From positions 2,480,001 through 2,544,000 of the forward strand of contig OZ220679.1 of the NCBI GenBank assembly GCA_965116355.1: a stretch of DNA of 64,000 nucleotides. The letters run 5' to 3'. Below, one piece after another: positions 15,165 to 24,645 of this stretch. The notes under the pieces are model-generated. The model was not told the origin of the DNA, ran no database searches, and saw only the letters and a program-made list of their open reading frames with translations. Made by a program: the position numbers and the translations under genes. This stretch comes from UBA1127 sp965116355. Lineage in GTDB: Bacteria; Chloroflexota; Dehalococcoidia; Lucifugimonadales; UBA1127. The first letter of the stretch is position 1. Each line of letters begins with the position of its first letter.

Positions 15165-15911
15165 CTAGGAGATCACCAGACCGCCATCTACGGCGATGGC
15201 CTGTCCGGTGATGTAGCTGGCGGCGTCTGATGCAAGGAAGCCGACAATGCCGGAAATCTCTTCCGGCTGGCCGAAGCGCCCGACGGGCACCCGGTCCATG
15301 ATGTGCTTCTTGAGCTCCTGCGGGAGGTCCTCAACGATGTCGGTCTCGACGTAGCCGGGGGCGACGCAGTTGACGGTGATGTTGCGGGACGCGACTTCCT
15401 TCGCGACGCTCTGTGTGAAGCCGACGAGGCCCGCCTTCGCGGCGGCGTAGTTCGCCTGTCCCTGGTTGCCGCGCAGTCCGACAACGGAGCCGATGTTGAT
15501 GACCCTGCCCCAGCGGCCCCGCACCATCATGCGGATGGCCGCCCGGGTGCAGAGGAAGACGCTCCGCAGGTCCAGATCGACGACGCTGTCCCAGTCCTCG
15601 TCGCTCATGCGCATGAGGAGGGAGTCCTTGATGATGCCGGCGTTATTCACGAGGATTTCAACGGAGCCGAAAGCTTCGGCAGCCTGCGCGAACAGCCGCT
15701 CGACATTGTCGCCCTTGGTGACGTCGCCCTGCAGGGCGACTGCCTGCGAACCGGCCTCCTCGACGCGCTTGACCACCTCGGCAGCGGCGTCGGCGTTGCT
15801 GACGTAGTTCACAACGATGCGCATACCCTGCGACGCAAGCTGCAGCGCAATCGCCCGGCCGATGCCTCTGGACCCTCCGGTAATCAGGGCCACCCGGCTG
15901 TCTGATGCCAA
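15165..15911 (-). CDS. fabG: 3-oxoacyl-[acyl-carrier-protein] reductase
   Basis: 248 residues with TGGSRGIGRAIALQLA (dinucleotide binding), NNAG, catalytic Ser/Tyr/Lys in INIGSVVGLRGNQGQANYAAAKAG, and C-terminal ITGQAIAVDGG. Length and motifs are typical for FabG, which reduces beta-ketoacyl-ACP with NADPH. Lies 19 bases after plsX and six bases before fabL. Confidence 0.9.
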   Translation of the reverse strand: MASDSRVALITGGSRGIGRAIALQLASQGMRIVVNYVSNADAAAEVVKRVEEAGSQAVALQGDVTKGDNVERLFAQAAEAFGSVEILVNNAGIIKDSLLMRMSDEDWDSVVDLDLRSVFLCTRAAIRMMVRGRWGRVINIGSVVGLRGNQGQANYAAAKAGLVGFTQSVAKEVASRNITVNCVAPGYVETDIVEDLPQELKKHIMDRVPVGRFGQPEEISGIVGFLASDAASYITGQAIAVDGGLVIS

Positions 15912-15930
15912 GTCAGTTCTCCAGTCTCTT

Positions 15931-16959
15931 CTAGCTTGCAGTGCGCGACCGCAGCGCGTTCAGTTCCTCTTCCATCTTACCGTTCAGGCCGGTTTCGCAA
16001 AGGCGGGCTGCGGTATTCACCGCCCGCGCTATGCCGGCGGCACTCGACCGCCCGTGCCCGACGACGACGTTGCCCTTGATGCCAAAGAGCGGCCCGCCGC
16101 CGTTGTACTCGGTGCGGTTGAGCAGGTCGTAGAGGTCACGGCCGATGGCGGCGGCGTCCTCGCCGGAAACGTGGCCCGAAAGGCGCTCCGTGATGTATTT
16201 CGACAGACCGTCGCCGAGGCCCTCAATCGTCTTGAGGAGGATGTTGCCGACGAAGCCGTCGCAGACGACGACATCAGCCTTGCCTGCGCCCAGGTCGTGG
16301 CCCTCGACGTTGCCGACGAAGTTGAGGCCGCTGGCCTGGAAGAGGGCGAACGCTTCACGGGTCTGCCTGTTGCCCTTGCTCTCCTCCTCGCCAACGCTGA
16401 GGATGCCCACCCGCGGCTCAGCCACCTCCAGGTACGTGCGGCTGAAGGCGACACCCAACGCGGCAAAGTCGACGAGCTGCGACGGCCGGCAGTCAATGCT
16501 GCTGCCGAGTTCAATTAAGACGGTGTTGGGCGCGTAGCCGATGATGGGGCCGCCGAGGGCCGGGCGCTCCAGGCCCTCCATCATGCCGAGAAGCAGGGCG
16601 CTGGCGGCCATCGTCGCGCCGGTGGAGCCCATCGTGACAAAGGCGTCCGCGATGCCCTCTTTCACCATGCCGACGCCCACCAGCGCGGAGGCCTTCGGTT
16701 TGGCGCGGAGGGCCTGCATGGGGGACTCGCTGTCCAGTATGACGCCCTCCGAGGGGATGAGCTTGATGGGCAGCCCCTGCCCGGCCTGACGCTCGAGCTC
16801 GGGCTGGACGGCCTCGGGGTCGCCGACTAGCAGCACGGCGACACGGCCACGGCCCTCAGTGACCGCGGCGACAGCAGCGGCAACAGTTTCAGGCGGCCCG
16901 TAGTCACCGCCCATAGCATCCAGCGCAATACGCAGGGGTTGTGCGGGTGAGTTCGTCAT
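15931..16959 (-). CDS. plsX: Phosphate acyltransferase PlsX
   Basis: 342 residues from ATG 16959, preceded by GCGAGGAGCC; the upstream in-frame ATG at 16995 lacks such a site. N-terminal RIALDAMGGDYGPPETV is diagnostic for PlsX, and GSTGATMAASALLLG, VCDGFVGNILLKTIEG and GGGPLFGIKGNVVVGHG follow in order. It converts acyl-ACP to acyl-phosphate for phospholipid synthesis and commonly heads fab operons, as here. Confidence 0.95.
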   Translation of the reverse strand: MTNSPAQPLRIALDAMGGDYGPPETVAAAVAAVTEGRGRVAVLLVGDPEAVQPELERQAGQGLPIKLIPSEGVILDSESPMQALRAKPKASALVGVGMVKEGIADAFVTMGSTGATMAASALLLGMMEGLERPALGGPIIGYAPNTVLIELGSSIDCRPSQLVDFAALGVAFSRTYLEVAEPRVGILSVGEEESKGNRQTREAFALFQASGLNFVGNVEGHDLGAGKADVVVCDGFVGNILLKTIEGLGDGLSKYITERLSGHVSGEDAAAIGRDLYDLLNRTEYNGGGPLFGIKGNVVVGHGRSSAAGIARAVNTAARLCETGLNGKMEEELNALRSRTAS

Positions 16960-17005
16960 CGGCTCCTCGCGCAGCAGGCGGCCCTGCCAAGTCAATGATG
17001 GGCGG

Positions 17006-17035
17006 ATTATACGAAGCCTAGGTCAGGAATGGCAA
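17006..17035 (-). promoter_or_regulatory. Promoter of the plsX-fabG-fabL operon
   Basis: On the minus strand: TTGCCA (17035-17030), 18-base spacer, perfect TATAAT (17011-17006), about 47 bases before the plsX start. Confidence 0.7.
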
Positions 17036-17063
17036 GAAGAGGGGGAACAGCGGCTGCCGCACT

Positions 17064-18362
17064 CTATGCGGAGGCGCGGTCGAGGGCTTGCTGGGTGGTG
17101 ATGCCGACGATGCGGACCTGGTGGAGGAGCAGCACGGATACGGCAACAACCGCGACAACGCCACCGCCAAGGGCGACGGCGAACTGCGGGCTCACCCAGT
17201 CGGCGACAAGGCCTGCCTGCAGGCCGCCCAGCGGCAGGAGGCTCCAGGTGAGGCTGTAGATACTGAACACGCGGCCCCGCAGATGGTCGGGGACGAGTTT
17301 ATACCTCTAGTAAGCCTGGAGGGACGTCTGCACCATGACCATGTAGAACGTTGCCGCGGCGCCGCCGATGAAGAGGACGGTCAGCGAGAGCGGGTAGCTG
17401 GTCGACACCGCAAAGACGACGACCGTCGCGCCGAAGACCACCGCGCCGCTCACAAGCCAGAGACCCTTGTTGCGGGACTTGCTCATCGCTGCGGCGACCA
17501 GCGCCATGACGATGGCGCCAACGCCCGCGACGGCGTGCATCTGGCCGAGGCCCTCCGGCCCCACCTTCAGGATGTCCGTCGCGAAAATGGGCATGAGGAT
17601 GATGAAGGACATGCCGAAGAAGCTGTTGAGGAAGGTCAGGCCGATGAGCACGGCGAATATCTGGTTCCTGACCACGTAACCGATGCCCTCTATGAGGTTC
17701 TGGACCATGCTGCCGTAGGCCGCGCGGGGGATCGGCGGCACGCGGATCATAGACATCGCCACGACCATGAGCGCGAAGCCGATGGATGCGAGGAAGAGGG
17801 CGGGGGCGGAGCCGACGCTCGCGATGAGAGCGCCCGCGATGAGTGGGCCGACTACGCGGGTGCCCTGCCAGACGATGGAGTTCAGGGCGACGGCGTTCAT
17901 CAGGTCCTTGCGCGCGATGAGGTGCGGGTAGAGAGCCTGCCGGGCGGGGTTGTCGAAGGCCTGCGCGCCGGCGATGAAGAAGGAAAGCAAGAGGATGTTC
18001 CAGTACGCCGCCACGTCGAGGGCGACGAGGAGGCCCATGACTGCCAGCAGCACGCCGATGGTCGTTGACACCAGGAGAATGAGGAGCCGCTGGTCGAATC
18101 GGTCGGCGATGACGCCGCCGTAGAGGTTGAGGAGGATGGTTGGGGTCGCGGTGACGAGGCCGAGGAAGGCAAGGCCCTTCGGGTCTCCGGTGATGTCCCA
18201 GATCAGCCAGCCCTGGATGACAAGGAGCATCTGGAAGCCGGTGATGGAGAAGAGAAGGCCGGTGAAGTAGAGGCGGTAGTTGCGGTGCTGAAGGGCAGAG
18301 GTGACGGTTGCGAGACGCTCTTTGAGGGTGGGCTTTCGTGCGGTCGTGGTATGGGCTTCCAT
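17064..18362 (-). pseudogene. MFS transporter interrupted by an in-frame amber codon
   Basis: From ATG 18362 an EntS-like major facilitator reads for 351 residues (HRNYRLYFTGLLFSITGFQM.., GGVIADRFDQR, DNPARQALYPHLI) and then meets TAG at 17307-17309. The same frame continues without a shift: after SLQ-AY-stop-RYK comes LVPDHLRGRVFSIYSLTWSLLPLGG and two further helices to a stop at 17064. Relatives read straight from SLQ into the VPDxLRGRV motif, so about 5-6 codons containing TAG look inserted. The protein is probably truncated after helix 10. Amber read-through is possible but nothing here supports it. Last gene of the orf-cmk-plsC-MFS cluster. Confidence 0.75.
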
Positions 18363-18403
18363 CCGTGCTGCTTCGCGACAACGCCCGGTCGGTACAGGGC
18401 CGT

Positions 18404-19075
18404 CTAGGTCGCCGGCTCCGGCCCTGGCTGGGCGTTCCTCCCGTATACGCCATGATAGCGTTCAGGCAGGCAGGCCGCAATGCGCACCATAACGCTGTCC
18501 ATGAGCTCCTTCAGTTGCTCCGGCTCCATCCTGCCCTTCACGTCCGGCAGGGTGAAGGGCTCGCCTATGGTGACGGAGATGTTGCCCGTCGGGACGGCGA
18601 CGCGCCAGATGGGGCCGACGCTCTCCGACCCAGCGATGCCGACCGGCAGGATGGGCGTCTGCGTCTTGACGGCCATCAGGGCGACGCCCGGCACGCCCTC
18701 CTGCAGACCAAGGTCCGGGTTGCGGTGGGACTCCGGGAAGACGACGACGGCGCGGTCCTCTCGCAGCAGCTTGCGCATCCAGAGAAGGGCCTCGATGTCC
18801 TTGCCCTGCTCCTCCGGGTTGAGGGCGTAGGCGCCGTACGCGCGCAGGAACGAGCCGATGACGGGCTTGAAGAGACCTCGCTTGGCGATGAAGTTGAGCC
18901 GCCGGGGAAGGCTCGCGCCGAGGAGCGGCGGGTCGAGGTTGCTGAGGTGGTTGGCGGCGACGAGCAATGGGCCGGACATCGGCACGTTCTCGCTGCCGGT
19001 GACCGTCCAGTTGGCGAAGAGGCGCAGGGCCCCCCGCATCATCGTGTTGGAGACGGCGTACGTCTTGTCAGGCAT
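18404..19075 (-). CDS. plsC: 1-acyl-sn-glycerol-3-phosphate acyltransferase (PlsC family)
   Basis: 223 residues from ATG 19075, overlapping the end of cmk by eight bases. The acyltransferase box I NHLSNLDPPLL (HxxxxD) is intact. Box III, usually FPEGTRS, reads FPESHRNPD, so the Gly-Thr pair that binds phosphate is changed to Ser-His; the Glu and Arg remain. Box IV PILPVGIAGSE is present. It likely makes phosphatidic acid at the membrane, downstream of PlsX. Confidence 0.85.
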   Translation of the reverse strand: MPDKTYAVSNTMMRGALRLFANWTVTGSENVPMSGPLLVAANHLSNLDPPLLGASLPRRLNFIAKRGLFKPVIGSFLRAYGAYALNPEEQGKDIEALLWMRKLLREDRAVVVFPESHRNPDLGLQEGVPGVALMAVKTQTPILPVGIAGSESVGPIWRVAVPTGNISVTIGEPFTLPDVKGRMEPEQLKELMDSVMVRIAACLPERYHGVYGRNAQPGPEPAT

Positions 19076-19748
19076 TCCGGCTCCGCTCCGCAGCCAACTC
19101 AAGCACCCTCTCGACGACCTGGTCTATTGTAAGGCTGTCCGTGTCAATGACCACAGCGTCTTCCGCCGGCCGCAGCGGGGACGCCGCGCGGTGGGAATCG
19201 ATAAAGTCGCGATCCTTGAGCGCCGCCTCGACGGTCTCCAACGAGGTCTCCTTGTCCGTGCCAAGGCGCTCAGCGTGGCGGCGCCTGGCGCGCTCCTCCA
19301 CGCTCGCTTGCAGGTACGCCTTCACGTCGGCATTCGCGAGCACGACGGTGCCGATGTCGCGGCCAACCATGACGATGGGGCCATCGGCGGCGACGGCCTG
19401 CTGCTTCGCCACGAGGACGTGGCGCACACCGGCCACGGCGGCGACGCGGGACACGACGCCCTCGACTTCAGGGTCGCGCAGGCGGTCCGTGATGTCCTCG
19501 CCGTCGAGGAGGACGCGCGTGCTCTCGGGGCTGTCGCCGAGGGAGAGATCGGAGTCCGAGGCGCAGGCCGTCAAGGCGTCGTCGTCGGCAAAGGGAATGC
19601 CGTTGCGGAGGGCAGCAAGGGAGACGGCACGATACATAACACCGCTGTCCAGGAATCGGAAGCCCAACGCATCTGCGACGCGCCGTCCGACAACGGTCTT
19701 GCCTGAGGCCACGGGCCCGTCGATGGCGATGGTGGCGACCTTCGGCAC
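19068..19748 (-). CDS. cmk: Cytidylate kinase
   Basis: 226 residues from GTG 19748 (GGAAGAGG four bases upstream); the longer frame beyond it overlaps the preceding gene in a non-protein-like stretch. P-loop IDGPVASGKTVVGRRVA (8-24), LDSGVMYRAVSLAAL, GRDIGTVVLANADVK and RRRHAERL are typical for Cmk, which phosphorylates CMP/dCMP. The plsC start overlaps its stop, a common arrangement. Confidence 0.92.
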   Translation of the reverse strand: MPKVATIAIDGPVASGKTVVGRRVADALGFRFLDSGVMYRAVSLAALRNGIPFADDDALTACASDSDLSLGDSPESTRVLLDGEDITDRLRDPEVEGVVSRVAAVAGVRHVLVAKQQAVAADGPIVMVGRDIGTVVLANADVKAYLQASVEERARRRHAERLGTDKETSLETVEAALKDRDFIDSHRAASPLRPAEDAVVIDTDSLTIDQVVERVLELAAERSRNA

Positions 19749-19789
19749 CGTACCTCTTCCGCGTGAGTGTGGGGACTGCAGGGACGCCG

Positions 19790-20065
19790 CTAACCCTCGG
19801 CGTCTTCCAACTGGGCCTTGACCTCGTTGTAGTCGAGGGTGATGAGTCGAATAAAGACGTTCCACGTTGCGACGGCGCTGACGCCGACGATGAATGCGAA
19901 CCAGACGGTGAGGCTCCAACGGAGCTCGTCGCGGCCGATGTTGGCGTCGATGACGGCGGGAATGGCGCCAAAGACGACCATGATTGCAAGGTTAACGACG
20001 GTGAATCGAATCGGGCATCCAGGGCTGTCATGCAGCCAGCGGTGTAGCCTGTAGCGCCAGCTCAC
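19790..20065 (-). CDS. Small membrane protein, function unknown
   Basis: 91 residues from GTG 20065, chosen because AAGGAGG stands four bases upstream; the ATG at 20092 has no site. Two hydrophobic segments are visible: IRFTVVNLAIMVVFGAIPAVI (about 20-40) and LTVWFAFIVGVSAVATWNVFI (about 53-73), with an acidic tail EVKAQLEDAEG. First gene of the cmk-plsC cluster (41-base gap). Family not recognised. Confidence 0.6.
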   Translation of the reverse strand: MSWRYRLHRWLHDSPGCPIRFTVVNLAIMVVFGAIPAVIDANIGRDELRWSLTVWFAFIVGVSAVATWNVFIRLITLDYNEVKAQLEDAEG

Positions 20066-20177
20066 GGGTCCTCCTTGCGGCTGTCTCGCCATGTACGGCT
20101 TGATTCCAAGACAACAGGATAGCGGAGAGGGCGCGCACGGGCAAGGGCGATGTGCCACTAAGACGTACCCTGCCGCA

Positions 20178-20207
20178 TTGACACTCGCTTTTGCCGCTCC
20201 TTACGAT
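20178..20207 (+). promoter_or_regulatory. Promoter of the glycine cleavage operon
   Basis: TTGACA (20178-20183), 18-base spacer, TACGAT (20202-20207). The leader to the TTG start is only about 20 bases, so there is no room for a glycine riboswitch. Confidence 0.6.
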
Positions 20208-20234
20208 AAATGTAATACGACATTGGAGTATGCC

Positions 20235-21371
20235 TTGACCTCCGACGCCCCGCTTCTGCGCACCGCTCTCCATGAGAACCACGTTGCCGCCGGCGCCCGC
20301 ATGGTGCCCTTTGCGGGGTGGGACATGCCGGTGCAGTACCAGGGCGTCATCGCGGAAGTGAAGGCGGTGCGGGGCGACGCGGGAATCTTCGACGTCTCCC
20401 ATATGGGGCGGCTGAGCATCCACGGAGCGGGCGCGGCATCGTTCATGGACAGCCTTGTCACGTTCAGCGTGATGACGCTGGCGACGGGGCGGGCGCGCTA
20501 CGGCTTCATGCTGTCCGACAACGGCGGCATCCTGGACGACGTGATCCTGTACCACACGCAGTTCGAGGACGGGAGCGACATGCTGCGGCTGGTCTGCAAC
20601 GCGGGCAACCGCGACGCGGTGAAGGCATGGATGGCACAGCAGTCGCAGGCGTTCCGCGGGGTCACCGTCATCGACCACACAGCAGACACCGTGCTGGTAG
20701 CGGTGCAGGGCCCGCGCGCGCTGGACATCGTCGACGGGCTTTGCCCGGACGAGCCGAAGCCCTCTGCGCTGCGGCCATTCGGCGCGGCGCCCTTCCCGCT
20801 GACCGTCGGCGACGGCGCGGTGGCGGAGGGCTTCATCGGCAGGACAGGGTACACGGGCGAGGACGGCGTCGAAATCGCGATGGAGGCGGCGTACGGGGGG
20901 CGGCTGTGGGAGGCGCTCGCTGCGGCGGGGGCGACGCGGTGCGGGCTCGGCGCGCGGGACGTGCTGCGGCTGGAGGCGGGGCTGCGGCTGCACGGCTCCG
21001 ACATGGACCTCACGACGACGCCGCTGGAGGCATCGCTGGAACGCTTCGTGAACATGGACAAGGGCATCTTCCACGGTCGCGACGCGCTGGAACTGCAGGA
21101 CGAGGACGGACTGCGGCGCAAGCTCGTCGGGTTCAGGATGCTCGGCGGGGGCGTGCCGCGGCACGGATGCGGCGTGCTGCACGACGGCGCGGCGATAGGC
21201 GAAATCACCAGCGGAACGTATTCGCCAATCCTTGACACCGGTATAGCCATGGGCTACGTTTCGGCAGAGCATGCGGCCCCGGGCCAGCGCGTCCACATCG
21301 ATCTTCGCGGTCGGCTTGTGGAGGCGGAAGTGGCCGAACTTCCCTTCTACCGGCGCCCCAAATCCCAGTAA
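20235..21371 (+). CDS. gcvT: Aminomethyltransferase (glycine cleavage T protein)
   Basis: 378 residues from TTG 20235, with GGAG six bases upstream; no in-frame ATG or GTG lies between the promoter and the conserved start LRTALHENHVAAGARMVPFAGWDMPVQY. Also present are FDVSHMGR, GYTGEDGVEI and the folate/aminomethyl core GLGARDVLRLEAGLRLHGSDM. Transfers the methylene group from the H protein to tetrahydrofolate. First gene of gcvT-H-PA-PB. Confidence 0.93.
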   Translation: MTSDAPLLRTALHENHVAAGARMVPFAGWDMPVQYQGVIAEVKAVRGDAGIFDVSHMGRLSIHGAGAASFMDSLVTFSVMTLATGRARYGFMLSDNGGILDDVILYHTQFEDGSDMLRLVCNAGNRDAVKAWMAQQSQAFRGVTVIDHTADTVLVAVQGPRALDIVDGLCPDEPKPSALRPFGAAPFPLTVGDGAVAEGFIGRTGYTGEDGVEIAMEAAYGGRLWEALAAAGATRCGLGARDVLRLEAGLRLHGSDMDLTTTPLEASLERFVNMDKGIFHGRDALELQDEDGLRRKLVGFRMLGGGVPRHGCGVLHDGAAIGEITSGTYSPILDTGIAMGYVSAEHAAPGQRVHIDLRGRLVEAEVAELPFYRRPKSQ

Positions 21372-21382
21372 CGGAGCACACC

Positions 21383-21769
21383 ATGACTGAACACCCTCGC
21401 GAACTGCGCTACACCATCGAGCACGAGTGGGTGCGCGTCGAGGACGACGGCACCGCGACCATCGGCGTGACGTTCTTCGCGCAGGACCAGCTCGGCGACG
21501 TCGTCTACGTCGTGCTGCCGGCCGTCGGCTCGACGGTGCAGAAGGACAGCAAGATGGGCGAGATCGAATCGGTGAAGTCGGTCTCGGACCTGTTCGTGCC
21601 AGTGAGCGGCGAGGTGATCGAGACCAACCAGGACGTCATCGACAACCCGGAGCGAGTGAACGAGGACCCGCACGGGGCGGGGTGGATGGTGCGCGTTCGC
21701 ATGTCCGACCCCTCGGAAGTGGACGGGCTGCTCACGAACGAGCAGTACGACAGCATCATTGCGGCCTAG
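21383..21769 (+). CDS. gcvH: Glycine cleavage system H protein
   Basis: 128 residues with YTIEHEWVRVEDDGTATIGVTFFAQDQLGDVV at the N-terminus and the lipoyl-lysine site GEIESVKSVSDLF (Lys near residue 64). Carries the aminomethyl group between the P, T and L proteins. GGAG seven bases before the ATG; 11 bases after gcvT. Confidence 0.95.
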   Translation: MTEHPRELRYTIEHEWVRVEDDGTATIGVTFFAQDQLGDVVYVVLPAVGSTVQKDSKMGEIESVKSVSDLFVPVSGEVIETNQDVIDNPERVNEDPHGAGWMVRVRMSDPSEVDGLLTNEQYDSIIAA

Positions 21770-21782
21770 GGTGCAGGAGACT

Positions 21783-23117
21783 ATGACCAACCCCTTTCCG
21801 CACTCCTACCTCCCCCACACTGAGGCCGAGCGCCAGGAAATGCTGGCCGCCATCGGCGTGGGGTCCGTCGACGAGCTCTTTGCCGACATCCCCGACGCGT
21901 ACCGCAACCCGACGCTCTCGCTGCCGCCGGCGCTGACCGAGCTGGAGCTCTTTCGCGAGATTGGCGGGCTGGCCAAGCGGAACGCCGTGCCGGGTGACTA
22001 CCCTTGCTTCGTCGGCGGGGGCGTGTACCGCCACTTCATTCCGAGCGTCGTGGGCGCGATGATCTCGCGGGGCGAGTTTCTCACGTCGTACACGCCGTAC
22101 CAGCCGGAGGTGAGCCAGGGCACGCTGCAGGCCACCTACGAGTACCAGAGCATGATCTGCGAGATCACAGGCATGGAGGCGGCCAACGCGGGCATGTATG
22201 ACGGCGCGAGCTCCCTGGCGGAGGCGGCGCTGATGGCCTGCCGCGTCACGGGCCGGCACAGCGTCATCGTCCACGACACGGTGAACCCACGCTACCGTGC
22301 AGTCGTCGACACGTACCTGCTGCCGCAGGGCGTCGAGGTGGTGACGTGCGCGCCGGGCAGCGAGCCTTTCTCGGACTCTACGGCGTGCGTGCTGGCGCAG
22401 TACCCCGACTACTTCGGCGGGGTGCGCGACCTGACGCCGCTCGCCGACAAGGCGCACGAGGGAGGCGCGCTGCTGGCCGTGAGCGCCGACCCGGTAGCCC
22501 TCGGCATGTTCCGCGCGCCGGGCGACATGGGCGCGGACATCGTCACGGGCGAGACGCAGCCCATCGGCGTGAACATGAGCTTCGGCGGGCCGTACGTCGG
22601 CTACTTCGCGTGCAAGATGGCGTACATCCGGCAGATGCCGGGCCGCATCGCCGGGCGCACCGTCGACCACGAAGGGCGCATCGGGTATGCGCTGACGCTG
22701 CAGACGCGGGAGCAGCACATTCGCCGCGAGCGGGCGACGTCCAACATCTGCACGTCGGAGGCGCTGATCGCGACGGGCACGGCGGTGGCCCTCGCCGCGC
22801 TGGGGCCCAGCGGCCTGCGGCAGATGGCGGAGCTCAGCTACCAGAAGGCGCACTACGCGGCCTCGGAGATCGGGACGCTCGACGGGTATGAGGTCGTCGA
22901 CAGCGGGGCGTGGTTCAACGAGTTCGTGGTGCGGTGCCCGCTGCCGGCCTCGAAGATGAACTCTAGGCTGTGGCAGCGGGGGATCATCGGCGGGATCGAC
23001 GTGGGCGACGCCATCCCCAACGGGCTGCTGCTCGCCGTCACGGAGATGAACACGCGCGAGGAGATCGACGCGCTCGTGGCGGCGCTGAAGGACATTGCAG
23101 AGGGGGGCGCACAGTGA
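21783..23117 (+). CDS. gcvPA: Glycine dehydrogenase (decarboxylating) subunit 1
   Basis: 444 residues from ATG 21783 (GCAGGAGACT upstream). N-terminal HSYLPHTEAERQEMLAAIGV and SYTPYQPEVSQGTLQATYEYQSMICEITGM are typical of the P-protein alpha subunit. Together with GcvPB it forms the pyridoxal-phosphate enzyme that decarboxylates glycine; the split form occurs in Gram-positives, Chloroflexota and archaea. Its TGA overlaps the GTG of gcvPB by four bases. Confidence 0.95.
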   Translation: MTNPFPHSYLPHTEAERQEMLAAIGVGSVDELFADIPDAYRNPTLSLPPALTELELFREIGGLAKRNAVPGDYPCFVGGGVYRHFIPSVVGAMISRGEFLTSYTPYQPEVSQGTLQATYEYQSMICEITGMEAANAGMYDGASSLAEAALMACRVTGRHSVIVHDTVNPRYRAVVDTYLLPQGVEVVTCAPGSEPFSDSTACVLAQYPDYFGGVRDLTPLADKAHEGGALLAVSADPVALGMFRAPGDMGADIVTGETQPIGVNMSFGGPYVGYFACKMAYIRQMPGRIAGRTVDHEGRIGYALTLQTREQHIRRERATSNICTSEALIATGTAVALAALGPSGLRQMAELSYQKAHYAASEIGTLDGYEVVDSGAWFNEFVVRCPLPASKMNSRLWQRGIIGGIDVGDAIPNGLLLAVTEMNTREEIDALVAALKDIAEGGAQ

Positions 23118-24589
23118 CGACGGAAGCGGCGACCACCCAGCGGACGCACCAGTCGCTCTGGGACGTGTCCCGGCCGGGGCGCTCGGGCATTCGCCTGCCG
23201 GAGTCGGACGTGCCGGCGCAGGCGATGCCGGACGCATCGCTGCTGCGGGACGGACTGCGGCTGCCGGAGGTCTCGGAGCTGGACGTGGTGCGGCACTTCA
23301 CGCGGCTGTCGCAGATGAACTTCTCGGTGGACACGAACTTCTACCCGCTGGGCTCCTGCACGATGAAGTACAACCCCAAGATCAACGACGTGGTGGCGTC
23401 GCAGGCGGGGTTCTCGGGGATCCATCCGCTGCAGCCGGAGGAGACGGTGCAGGGTGCGCTGGAGCTGATGCACCGGCTGCAGGAGGACCTGCAGGCGATC
23501 ACGGGGATGCCGGCGAGCTCGCTTGCGCCGCTCGCGGGGGCCCACGGCGAGCTGGCGGGCGTGCTGATGATCAAGGCGTACCACGAGGCGCGCGGGGAGT
23601 CCGATCGCAAGGTCATGCTCATCCCGGACAGTGCGCACGGCACAAACCCGGCATCCGCGGCGATGGGCGGCTTCGAGGTGGTCTCGGTGCCCTCGGACGA
23701 GATGGGGCGCGTGGACCTGGCGGCGGTGGAGGCGGCCTGCAACGACAGACTCGCAGGGCTGATGATCACCATTCCCAACACGCTGGGGCTGTTCAACCCG
23801 TACATCGCGCGGGTGTGCGAGCTGGTGCACGGCGCGGGCGGCCTGGTCTATGGCGACGGTGCGAACATGAACGCGCTGCTGGGCCGGGCCCGGCCGTACG
23901 ACCTGGGCTTCGACGTGGTGCACCTGAACCTGCACAAGACGACGAGCACGCCGCACGGCGGCGGCGGCCCGGGCGCAGGCCCGGTGTGCGTCGGCGAGCG
24001 GCTGGAGCCGTACCTGCCGTCGCCGGTGGTGGAGCGCGTGGAGGACGGCGGGGATGCGCGGTACCGCTTCGCGACGCCGCCGAAGTCCATCGGCGCGATG
24101 TCGGCGGGACACGGCAACTTCGGCGTCCTAGTGCGGTCATACACGTACCTGCGGGCGCTCGGGGCCGAGGGCCTTCGGCAAGCGAGCGGCGACGCGGTGC
24201 TGAACGCGAACTACCTGCGACGCAAGCTGGAACACGTCTACCGCGTCGCCGTCGACCGGACGTGCATGCACGAGGTGGTCTTCTCCTGCCGGCCGCAGCG
24301 GGACAAGGGCGTCAAGGCGCTCGACATATCCAAGCGGATGATCGACTACGGCGTGCACCCGCCGACGATGTATTTCCCGCTCATCGTGGACGAGGCGCTG
24401 ATGGTGGAGCCGACGGAGACGGAGAGCAAGGAGACGCTCGACGCGTTCATCGCCGTCATGGAGACCATTGCGCGCGAGGTGGAGGAATCGCCGGACGTGC
24501 TGCTCGAAGCGCCGCACTTCACGCCCGTCGGCCGGCTCGACGAGGCGCGGGCGGCGCGGCAGCCGGACCTGCGCTGGCAGGCGCCGTAG
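23114..24589 (+). CDS. gcvPB: Glycine dehydrogenase (decarboxylating) subunit 2
   Basis: 491 residues starting at GTG 23114 within the end of gcvPA. Contains FYPLGSCTMKYNPKIND, SAHGTNPASAAM and the pyridoxal-phosphate lysine in NLHKTTSTPHGGGGPG (Lys near 275). Final gene of the operon; no gcvL (lipoamide dehydrogenase) is present in the window. Confidence 0.95.
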   Translation: MTTEAATTQRTHQSLWDVSRPGRSGIRLPESDVPAQAMPDASLLRDGLRLPEVSELDVVRHFTRLSQMNFSVDTNFYPLGSCTMKYNPKINDVVASQAGFSGIHPLQPEETVQGALELMHRLQEDLQAITGMPASSLAPLAGAHGELAGVLMIKAYHEARGESDRKVMLIPDSAHGTNPASAAMGGFEVVSVPSDEMGRVDLAAVEAACNDRLAGLMITIPNTLGLFNPYIARVCELVHGAGGLVYGDGANMNALLGRARPYDLGFDVVHLNLHKTTSTPHGGGGPGAGPVCVGERLEPYLPSPVVERVEDGGDARYRFATPPKSIGAMSAGHGNFGVLVRSYTYLRALGAEGLRQASGDAVLNANYLRRKLEHVYRVAVDRTCMHEVVFSCRPQRDKGVKALDISKRMIDYGVHPPTMYFPLIVDEALMVEPTETESKETLDAFIAVMETIAREVEESPDVLLEAPHFTPVGRLDEARAARQPDLRWQAP

Positions 24590-24645
24590 GCGGGCTCGCG
24601 TTCATTGACACCCCGAGAAGGGGCCACCTAGAATGACAGTCCGGC

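Noticed and set aside
17307..17309. TAG as pyrrolysine or programmed read-through
   Set aside because: The codon sits in an apparent short insertion before a conserved motif, with no sign of a recoding structure.
20100..20235. Glycine riboswitch before gcvT
   Set aside because: The promoter leaves only about 20 bases of leader and no glycine aptamer sequence is seen.
23095..24636. 513-codon open frame overlapping gcvPB
   Set aside because: It is an Ala/Gly/Arg-rich shadow of gcvPB in another frame; gcvPB has full motifs and correct coupling to gcvPA.
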